The notes under the pieces: model-generated
Told to the model about the DNA's origin: nothing
Database searches by the model: none
What the model saw: only the letters and a program-made list of their open reading frames with translations
NCBI RefSeq assembly: GCF_009763255.1
Contig: NZ_WSJB01000002.1
Span: forward strand, 124,001 to 188,000
Direction: 5' to 3'
Source of the DNA: Bordetella sp. 02P26C-1
Lineage (GTDB): Bacteria; Pseudomonadota; Gammaproteobacteria; Burkholderiales; Burkholderiaceae_B
DNA: 64,000 nt
Translations under genes and position numbers: made by a program
Shown here: piece by piece, positions 58,002 through 64,000 of the stretch
How the letters are laid out: each line of letters opens with the position of its first letter
Numbering within the stretch: position 1 is the stretch's first letter

Positions 58002-59963
58002 ATGGATGAAGAATACGTTCCGTATAGATCGAATCGTGACCATCTTGAGTTCTACCGAGCCTGGATGGAGGGAACGTTCAATGTCGACCAGCTCGCAAAC
58101 CGGTATCTGGAAACCGGCACGGATCGCGCGGCGGCCAAGCGCATACTGAAAGCCGTCCAAGCTACGTTGGTGACCGCTGCGCGCCGTATGGGCAAGCATG
58201 GCCAGGCGCGGCTTCTCATGCTCGACAGGGACAGGCTGCGCGAGGCGGATGCACGCTCCTATAACCGTGTCCCATCCGAACGCCGGCGCCGGGAGCGTGA
58301 TGCGCGATTATTCCGACGGCGCTTGACGCTCATCGCGGAACTGATCGACTCCGTATCGGTGCCGCCCAAACCTGGCGATCTGACTGACAAGTGGTTCGAC
58401 GAATCGGTTGCCAAACCTCTGATGGACGCCGGGCTTCGCACAATCGCGCAAGTCGCCGAACGCGCCAACGCTACAGGCTATCTTTGGTACAAAAGCGTGC
58501 CACGCCTGGGCCCGACACGCGCCGCGCGCCTGAACGATTGGTTCAAACGCCATAACGAGGCGCTAGGCGATCTGTTTACGCCTTTCGCTCTCACGCCAAA
58601 GCGCTTGCTGCCCAAAGAGCAAAGGCAACCCTGGACCAGCGCGGCGGTGTCACGAGCGCCTTACGGCGTCGAACCTCGATCACCATTTCTTGCCAGCCGC
58701 GACGGGTTCTACCTGCCCCCGGCCGAACTCGATGGCTCGCGAGGAAGGAACCGGGCTCCGCTCGAAGAAAACCGCAGCGGTGCAGCCAACGACTACGAAG
58801 CGATCCAGGCTTGGCTCAACCTCTACAAAGAGCCACAGCACAAGCACACTCTGCGCGCTTATCGCACCTCGGCCGAACGCCTGCTGCTCTGGTGCGTTTT
58901 CGCCAAGCAAAAAGCCCTGTCGAGCCTGACCACGCAAGACGTGCTGGAATACAAGGCGTTCCTGGCTGACCCGAAGCCATACGATCTCTGGGTGAGCGAC
59001 GCCATGCACCCGCGTTACGATCCGGACTGGCGTCCCTTCATTTGGCGCCGGCGTCCCAAGGCGCAGCGCTTTCACATCCCCAATCGTGCGATCGAGCCGC
59101 CAAACGCGCGCGTCAACGCCGCCGGCGAACCTTTGATCGCCGGACTGTCTGCCGACAGCGTGAAATACGCCCTCACTGTCGCGGCAAAGCTCTGCACGTG
59201 GCTGGTGGGCCAGCGCTATTTGGACTACAACCCCTTTTCAGGCCTGGCGCGAAAAAAGGCCCGAACCCAAATCAACGTCGGGCGCAGTCTGACGCGGCAG
59301 CAATGGGACTACGTCATGCAATTCGCGGCGTCCCTGCCTGACGACAGTTTGAAAACGCTACGTCTGAGGTTTGTGCTGCACTTCGCCTTCTCCACTGGCC
59401 TTCGCTTGTCCGAACTCGTGAACGCCAAGGCCGCCGACATCAGTATCCAGGATCTCGGCGACGATATGCGCCCGATGGTGCTTCATGTCGTAGGCAAAGG
59501 CCAAGAGCCCAGAGAAGTCTTCCTGCCGCAGTCACTGCAGCGCACCCTGGCCCAATATCTCAGCGCCCGCGGCCTGCCCGACGATCCGCGTGCCTGTCCG
59601 CCCGAAACGCCTCTGATAGCCAAGCTCTACAGCACCCGCTGGGGCGATGCCATGACCGATTCCGCCCTATACCGTGTCTTGACGAACTTCTTCGAATCGG
59701 CCGCGAATGCTATTCCCGATGCGCAGACCTCAGTCCGCGGGCGCGAAAATCGCTATCGGCTCCTGCAAGCCAGCACCCACTGGCTTCGCCATACGCACGG
59801 CTCGCACGCTGCGGCACGCGGCACCTCCCTGGCGGTTATCCAACAAAACCTGGGACACAAATCGCTCACTACGACATCCGTCTACGTCAAGGCGGAAGCC
59901 CGCTTACGCGCCGAGCAGATGGAGGCCTTTGACCAAGCTGTGTTCGGGCAAAAGGACGCATAG
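58002..59963 (+). CDS. Large tyrosine recombinase/integrase (DUF3701-type N-terminus)
   Basis: This 653-residue protein has an N-terminal ~190 residues with helix-hairpin-helix-like pieces (AGLRTIAQVAERANATGYLW, SVPRLGPTRAARLNDW), as in the DUF3701 phage-integrase group. A core-binding domain (about 265-330) and an intact catalytic domain follow: R468 in STGLRLSEL, K499 in VVGKGQEP, H593-x-x-R596 in STHWLRHTHG, H619 in NLGHKSLTTTSV and the nucleophile Y628. All six expected residues are present, so it should be active. No tRNA or direct-repeat att pair is visible. The nucleosidase gene follows at once. Confidence 0.9.
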   Translation: MDEEYVPYRSNRDHLEFYRAWMEGTFNVDQLANRYLETGTDRAAAKRILKAVQATLVTAARRMGKHGQARLLMLDRDRLREADARSYNRVPSERRRRERDARLFRRRLTLIAELIDSVSVPPKPGDLTDKWFDESVAKPLMDAGLRTIAQVAERANATGYLWYKSVPRLGPTRAARLNDWFKRHNEALGDLFTPFALTPKRLLPKEQRQPWTSAAVSRAPYGVEPRSPFLASRDGFYLPPAELDGSRGRNRAPLEENRSGAANDYEAIQAWLNLYKEPQHKHTLRAYRTSAERLLLWCVFAKQKALSSLTTQDVLEYKAFLADPKPYDLWVSDAMHPRYDPDWRPFIWRRRPKAQRFHIPNRAIEPPNARVNAAGEPLIAGLSADSVKYALTVAAKLCTWLVGQRYLDYNPFSGLARKKARTQINVGRSLTRQQWDYVMQFAASLPDDSLKTLRLRFVLHFAFSTGLRLSELVNAKAADISIQDLGDDMRPMVLHVVGKGQEPREVFLPQSLQRTLAQYLSARGLPDDPRACPPETPLIAKLYSTRWGDAMTDSALYRVLTNFFESAANAIPDAQTSVRGRENRYRLLQASTHWLRHTHGSHAAARGTSLAVIQQNLGHKSLTTTSVYVKAEARLRAEQMEAFDQAVFGQKDA

Positions 59964-59995
59964 TGTCGATCAAAACAAACGCGTGTCACGCACTC

Positions 59996-60763
59996 ATGAC
60001 TATCCCCCCTAAACGATTAGCCATCATGGCCGCGATGCCCAAAGAATTAGAGGGTCTGGTCACAGCGATGGGAGATTCGGTCACGATCACGCGCATTGCC
60101 ATGCGCGATTTTTACGTTGGCGAGATCGCAGGCTACCCTTGTGTGGTCGTCTTAAGCCGTATCGGCAAAGTCGCGGCTGCGGCCACGACCACCGTATTAA
60201 TTGAGACGTTCAAGGCAACATCGATCGTATTTGTAGGCTTGGCGGGCGGACTACATTCGAGCATCCGCGTGGGCGATATCGTCGTGGCCAGTCTCCTGAT
60301 GCAGCATGATCTTGATGCACGCCCTTTATTTGCGCGCTATGAAGTGCCAATGTTGGGATTAAGTCGTTTCACGCCGGATGCCTCGCTGAGTGCCGCGTTG
60401 TTGTCGCACGCTCGGGCTTATCTCGCAGAACAATCGCGTTCTGGTAGTGCACATGGCGTAGCGAGCGTCGACAGACCTTCCACCGCCCATCACGGCCTTA
60501 TCGTAACGGGCGATGTGTTCGTCACCGAGCCATCACGTCACCGAGCCATCCAGCAGCAGCTGCCAGACGCACTGTGTGTGGAGATGGAAGGCGCAGCCAT
60601 GGCTCAAGTCTGTTTTGAGTTCGGCGTTCCCTTTGCCGTCATGCGTGTCATCTCGGACCACGCGGATCACAACGCAGACGTGGATTTTTCGGACTTCTTA
60701 GAAAAAAAAGCGAGCCTCTATACCTGCGGTGTGCTGTTCAAATTCTTAGCGACGCTGCGCTGA
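59996..60763 (+). CDS. 5'-Methylthioadenosine/S-adenosylhomocysteine nucleosidase-type protein
   Basis: This 255-residue nucleoside phosphorylase-fold protein has KRLAIMAAMPKELEGLV at 6-22 (E in the MPKELE position), FVGLAGGLHSSIRVGDIVVAS, VEMEGAAMAQVCFEFGVPFAVMRVISDHAD with the Glu and Asp of MtnN active sites. It would hydrolyse the glycosidic bond of MTA or SAH, or a similar nucleoside. ATG 59996 is preferred; GTG 59963 overlaps the recombinase stop and adds 11 unconserved residues. It is convergent with the flavin reductase gene. Confidence 0.85.
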   Translation: MTIPPKRLAIMAAMPKELEGLVTAMGDSVTITRIAMRDFYVGEIAGYPCVVVLSRIGKVAAAATTTVLIETFKATSIVFVGLAGGLHSSIRVGDIVVASLLMQHDLDARPLFARYEVPMLGLSRFTPDASLSAALLSHARAYLAEQSRSGSAHGVASVDRPSTAHHGLIVTGDVFVTEPSRHRAIQQQLPDALCVEMEGAAMAQVCFEFGVPFAVMRVISDHADHNADVDFSDFLEKKASLYTCGVLFKFLATLR

Positions 60764-60776
60764 CCGATAAGATCCG

Positions 60777-60797
60777 TTGACGCGTCGCCAGCGTCAA
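60777..60797. terminator. Hairpin between convergent nucleosidase and flavin reductase genes
   Basis: TTGACGC (60777-60783) and GCGTCAA (60791-60797) form a perfect 7-bp stem with a 7-base loop, 14 bases after the nucleosidase stop and overlapping the end of the flavin reductase gene. There is no T-run, so it is only a possible terminator. Confidence 0.35.
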
Positions 60798-61294
60798 GCC
60801 GCGGCGAGCATCTCATGCGCAACCGGCACGACATACCTGCCCTCTCCAAATGCCAAGGGCCGGTTCTCGCTGCGATACATCCGTTCGACCTGTCCAATAT
60901 AGATGTCATGATCGCCACCGGGATGGACCGCGACCTTGACACACTCCAGATACGCGCTGCAGTCCTCAATAATCGGCACGCCACCCAAGCCCTCATTGAC
61001 CATGACGCCGTGGAACTTGTTGCCGCCTGACCGCGCGAACTGATTAGAAATAGGGATCTGGTGGTCCGCCAGGATATTCACCACGAAGCGCTCACAATTC
61101 TTAAACGCCGCGTAACTACTCGAGGTCCGTGCCTGGCTCCACAGTATCAAAGGAGGATCCAACGACACGGAACTGAACGAATTCGCCGTCACGCCATACT
61201 GATTGCCGTCTTCGTCCACCGTCGTCATGATAGTGACGCCCGTCGTAAACGCGCCCAGGACGCGCCGAAATTCTTTGCTGTCAAAAGTGTTCAT
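60794..61294 (-). CDS. Flavin reductase (HpaC/NtaB-like)
   Basis: This 166-residue flavin-reductase-domain protein has FRRVLGAFTTGVTIMTTVDE, YGVTANSFSSVSLDPPLILW, FVVNILADHQIPISNQFA and DHDIYIGQVERM. It uses NAD(P)H to reduce FMN or FAD, and supplies reduced flavin to a partner oxygenase. The ATG overlaps the stop of the upstream ribB gene (ATGA). The likely partner is the LLM monooxygenase at 63144. Both are next to a LysR gene, giving a complete two-component oxygenase system with its own flavin supply. Confidence 0.92.
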   Translation of the reverse strand: MNTFDSKEFRRVLGAFTTGVTIMTTVDEDGNQYGVTANSFSSVSLDPPLILWSQARTSSSYAAFKNCERFVVNILADHQIPISNQFARSGGNKFHGVMVNEGLGGVPIIEDCSAYLECVKVAVHPGGDHDIYIGQVERMYRSENRPLAFGEGRYVVPVAHEMLAAA

Positions 61295-61977
61295 GCTTGG
61301 GCCTCGAATACAGATTGAACTCGGGATTGGCGATAAGTGATCAAGTCCGCAATAGAAATAATGGTCAGATCATGGCTAAGCGCAAATGCAATGAGGTCCG
61401 CACGGCGCGCCATGCTGCCATCGTCGTTGACCAGCTCACACAACACGCCTCCCACGCCCCGCCCGGCGAGAGCCACCAAATCATGAGCGGCTTCGGTATG
61501 CCCGGGCCGTTCCAGCACCCCGCCTGCCCTGCTGCGCAGCGGGAAAATATGCCCGGGACGCACGAAATCGTCTGCCTTGGCGGCCGGGTCGGCCAGGGCG
61601 CGCAACGTGGCGGCGCGATCGGCCGCCGAAATTCCCGTGCTGACACCTAGCCGCAGGTCCACGCTCACCGTAAAAGCCGTTCTGAAAGGATCGGCGTTGT
61701 TTGTCACCATCGGCGGTAACTCAAGACGGTCCAACACCTCGCCCGGCAGCGAAACGCACACCACGCCGCTCGTATGACGCACCATGAAGGCCATCTTTTC
61801 CGGTGTGACCGCGTTCGCGGCGATGATAAGGTCGCCCTCGTTTTCGCGCGTCTCGTCATCGACCACCAGCACGAACTCGCCGCGGCGCATCGCGTCTATG
61901 GCCGTTTCGACGGAATCAAATGCGCGTTCCGACCGCGCTTGGGTAACGCGCGAGACGGCTTGGGCTACGACAGACAT
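61291..61977 (-). CDS. ribB: 3,4-Dihydroxy-2-butanone 4-phosphate synthase
   Basis: This 228-residue monofunctional RibB has [20 protein letters not shown] (the acidic active-site loop), [14 protein letters not shown] and [30 protein letters not shown] with the substrate-binding residues. It makes the four-carbon precursor of riboflavin from ribulose 5-phosphate. AGGAG 6 bases upstream fixes ATG 61977. There is no fused RibA domain and no FMN riboswitch upstream. Being coupled to a flavin reductase suggests a dedicated extra copy that raises FMN supply for the neighbouring oxygenase. Confidence 0.93.
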   Translation of the reverse strand: MSVVAQAVSRVTQARSERAFDSVETAIDAMRRGEFVLVVDDETRENEGDLIIAANAVTPEKMAFMVRHTSGVVCVSLPGEVLDRLELPPMVTNNADPFRTAFTVSVDLRLGVSTGISAADRAATLRALADPAAKADDFVRPGHIFPLRSRAGGVLERPGHTEAAHDLVALAGRGVGGVLCELVNDDGSMARRADLIAFALSHDLTIISIADLITYRQSRVQSVFEAQA

Positions 61978-62103
61978 AAGCAACTCCTGTAATCAGACTA
62001 GCGACAGTCTAGGAGGGCTACCGTCTACAAACAATTTGCAGAATTGAATTTATCTATAACCAACGGGAATAAGTGGTGCGTGTGCACCTGCCCTGCCCCG
62101 CGA

Positions 62104-63039
62104 TCAAGCCAGTTTTGCGAGCTGGGTTTTAAAGTTTTTGCTCAGGAAGTCCTGGAAATTCTGTCCGGCCACATTTAATTCGGCGTTGCGCGCAACCACC
62201 ATCCCGTAGCAGCGCATGATTGTCAGATCCTTGACGTCAATAGTCTTGCGTACCCCGCGCGCATTGTCATGCGCCATGGACTGCGGCAAAAACGTAATGC
62301 AGTTGCCGGCATCGACCATGCCAAGCAATGTCGGCAAGGTGATCGTGATCGCTGGATTAAATGGCGCGCCGCGACGCTCGAATTCTGCCTGCAGCTGTTT
62401 GCGCAGCGCCTGATAGCGATCCAGTAGCATGAGCGGGTACGGAAAAATCTGCTCTAAATCCACCGATTCGGCGTTCGCCAGCGGATGCCGGGCCGGTACG
62501 ACCAAGGTCATTTTTTCTTCGGCCAAGGATTTAAAACCCACTCCGCGCGGCGCGCTATCCAGGGCAGCGACCGCCATATCCGCATTGCCTTCGACCACAC
62601 TGCGTATGACCTGCTCATAGGGCAGATCCCGCAGCACAATGCTCACGTCGGGATAGCGCTCGTTATAGGCATGGATCAGGGCGGGCATGACGGTAGCCGC
62701 CAGCATGGGCGTGACCACGACGGTCACCCGATTGCGATCGACATCGGAGACCGCCTGGAATTTTCTCAGCACGTCGCGCAAGCCCGCTACCGCCTGCTCG
62801 GCGGCGTCACGCAGCAAGATGCCATCCGGTGTGGGCTCAACCCGCCGCGTGGTGCGCACCAGGAGTTTGACGTGCAGCTTGTCTTCCAGACGACGCACCC
62901 GGTTGGTCACCGCCGGCTGGGACAAATGCAGCTTGCGCGCCGCCACGCTGAAACTGCCCTCTCGCACCACCCAAAGAAAGGTCTCGAGTTCAGCGATTTC
63001 CAGACGGGTCAACGAGGGAGGATCGATCAATTTATTCAC
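62104..63039 (-). CDS. LysR-type transcriptional regulator
   Basis: This 311-residue LTTR starts at GTG 63039 (VNKLIDPPSLTRLEIAELET), with HTH FSVAARKLHLSQPAVTNRVRRLEDKLH, close in wording to CysB/NtcB-like tails. The effector domain includes VVVTPMLAATVMPALIHAYN and DMAVAALDSAPRGVGFK. A longer frame reaching 63159 would cross the divergent monooxygenase start and is not conserved. It lies between ribB/flavin reductase (127 bp downstream) and the monooxygenase, and probably controls both sides. Confidence 0.88.
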   Translation of the reverse strand: MNKLIDPPSLTRLEIAELETFLWVVREGSFSVAARKLHLSQPAVTNRVRRLEDKLHVKLLVRTTRRVEPTPDGILLRDAAEQAVAGLRDVLRKFQAVSDVDRNRVTVVVTPMLAATVMPALIHAYNERYPDVSIVLRDLPYEQVIRSVVEGNADMAVAALDSAPRGVGFKSLAEEKMTLVVPARHPLANAESVDLEQIFPYPLMLLDRYQALRKQLQAEFERRGAPFNPAITITLPTLLGMVDAGNCITFLPQSMAHDNARGVRKTIDVKDLTIMRCYGMVVARNAELNVAGQNFQDFLSKNFKTQLAKLA

Positions 63040-63143
63040 GGTCGTTATGAATGTATCACAGGGCGGAAATTGTGCCGCGGGCAGTCTGCACCAATACTGG
63101 CGGTCAGTTTTTGTTCGAAACCACGCAACGACATAGGCTAGAC

Positions 63144-64000
63144 ATGAGTAAATCCCCACGCCAAATGACCTTGGTTGCTTTTTTGCAAGCGCAAAACTGC
63201 TCGAACTATGCGGGCTCTTGGCGTCACGCCTCCAGTATGACGGACTACTTGTCGCCCGAATACTATCAACGTATTGCCCGTACCTTGGAAGCCGGCAAGT
63301 TCGACATGGCGTTCTTCGACGACCGGCTGGCCATGCCGGACATCTACGGCGATGGCCACCAAGACACGGTCAAGTACGGTGTGCGTCCCATCAAGTTGGA
63401 TCCCACCACCGTGCTCATGGCCATGGCCATGGCGACCTCCAAGCTGGGTCTGGGGGCCACTTACTCGACGACTTACTACGAACCGTTCCACGTCGCCCGG
63501 CTGTTTGCCTCACTGGACTTGATGACCAAGGGCCGCGTCGCCTGGAACGTCGTCACTTCGATGAACAACTCCGAGGCGGCCAACTTCGGTCGCTCGGAAC
63601 ACCTGGAACATGACCTGCGCTACGATCGCGCCGACGAATTCATGGAAGTCGTCATGGGCCATTGGGACACCTGGCAAGAAGGCGCCATCATCGCCGACAA
63701 GGCCGCGGAAATCTTCGCCGACCCCGAGATGGTCAAGCGCCTGGATCATCAAGGACAGTATTTCAACTCGCGCGGTCCGCTGACGGTGCCGCGTTCCCCG
63801 CAAGGCCATCCGGTGATTTTGCAAGCCGGTCAAAGCGGCCGGGGTCTGGCCTTCGCCGCGCGCTGGGCCGAAGTGGTGTTCTGCAAATACCCCACCCTGG
63901 AAAACGGCAAGAAACAGTACCAGGCCCTCAAAGACGGCGTGGCCAATGCGGGACGCGATCCCGACTCGCTGAAGATCGCGCCGGAACTCAAAATCATCGT
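63144..64000 (+). CDS. LLM-class flavin-dependent monooxygenase (NtaA/SnaA/DszA family), cut by window edge
   Basis: The frame is open from ATG 63144 to the end of the window (285 codons), so the gene is 3'-truncated. It begins MTLVAFLQAQNCSNYAGSWR (after MSKSPRQ), then FDMAFFDDRLAMPDIYG, GATYSTTYYEPFHVARLFAS then LDLMTKGRVAWNVVTS, GQYFNSRGPLTVPRSPQGHP and ILQAGQSGRGLAFAARWAEV. These are the family blocks of FMNH2-dependent monooxygenases such as NtaA, which attack chelators, sulfones or N-heterocycles. It would be served by the flavin reductase at 60794. Its promoter is shared with the divergent LysR gene. Confidence 0.9.
   Translation, partial: MSKSPRQMTLVAFLQAQNCSNYAGSWRHASSMTDYLSPEYYQRIARTLEAGKFDMAFFDDRLAMPDIYGDGHQDTVKYGVRPIKLDPTTVLMAMAMATSKLGLGATYSTTYYEPFHVARLFASLDLMTKGRVAWNVVTSMNNSEAANFGRSEHLEHDLRYDRADEFMEVVMGHWDTWQEGAIIADKAAEIFADPEMVKRLDHQGQYFNSRGPLTVPRSPQGHPVILQAGQSGRGLAFAARWAEVVFCKYPTLENGKKQYQALKDGVANAGRDPDSLKIAPELKII

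Noticed and set aside
61978-62103. Possible FMN riboswitch upstream of ribB
   Set aside because: The 126 bases between the LysR stop and ribB contain none of the conserved RFN-element blocks, and the space is at the lower limit.

Overview
The window is dense, GC-rich, chromosome-type DNA from a betaproteobacterium. It most likely belongs to the Alcaligenaceae (Bordetella, Achromobacter or Pusillimonas relatives). The main reason is nine copies of genes for Bug/TctC periplasmic receptors (eight intact, one broken), a family massively expanded in that group. They sit among many small catabolic clusters, each with a LysR or IclR regulator. No rRNA, tRNA or CRISPR array was recognised. Both ends cut through a gene: a hydantoinase A subunit on the left and a flavin-dependent monooxygenase on the right.

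Layout. 0-6 kb: the end of a hydantoinase A/B operon, a LigI-like amidohydrolase, a decayed Bug gene, a cyclase and an intact Bug gene. 6.5-18.6 kb: a block bracketed by two inverted paralogous genes for free-standing Hint (hedgehog/intein) proteins. It holds a plus-strand operon for a lactone or aromatic-type substrate (SDR, Bug, carboxymuconolactone decarboxylase-like, LigI-like hydrolase, Bug, EthD-like), followed by a LysR/Bug/amidase unit. 19-29.7 kb: FAD hydroxyacid dehydrogenase, IclR, Bug, isochorismatase-like hydrolase, SDR, fumarate-reductase-like flavoprotein, CoA-transferase, Bug, enoyl-CoA hydratase and LysR. 29.9-33 kb: a more A/T-rich accessory patch with a tyrosine-recombinase-like protein lacking nearly all catalytic residues, and an ankyrin-type protein. 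33.3-36.5 kb: metallo-hydrolase, Bug and a frameshifted MmgE/PrpD gene.

36.8-54 kb reads as one catabolic regulon. Two inverted copies of an aldehyde dehydrogenase plus 3-hydroxyisobutyrate-dehydrogenase-like module surround an IclR gene and an L-2-hydroxyacid oxidase. They are followed by a complete branched-chain-type ABC importer with a hydrolase, then a D-2-hydroxyacid oxidase, a D-2-hydroxyacid dehydrogenase, an RraA-type aldolase, a Bug receptor and a LysR gene. Two separate repeated operator-like sequences tie distant promoters of this block together.

55-60 kb is a second accessory patch. It holds a deletion scar of a umuDC SOS operon that still carries its LexA box, a Phd/YefM-like antitoxin paired with a zeta-type kinase toxin under an iterated operator, a 59-residue MazE-tail-like small gene, a frameshifted hypothetical gene, and an intact large tyrosine recombinase followed by a nucleosidase. 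The right end (60.8-64 kb) carries a two-component flavin monooxygenase system with its own RibB, flavin reductase and LysR regulator.

All functions are read from sequence motifs. No database search was possible.
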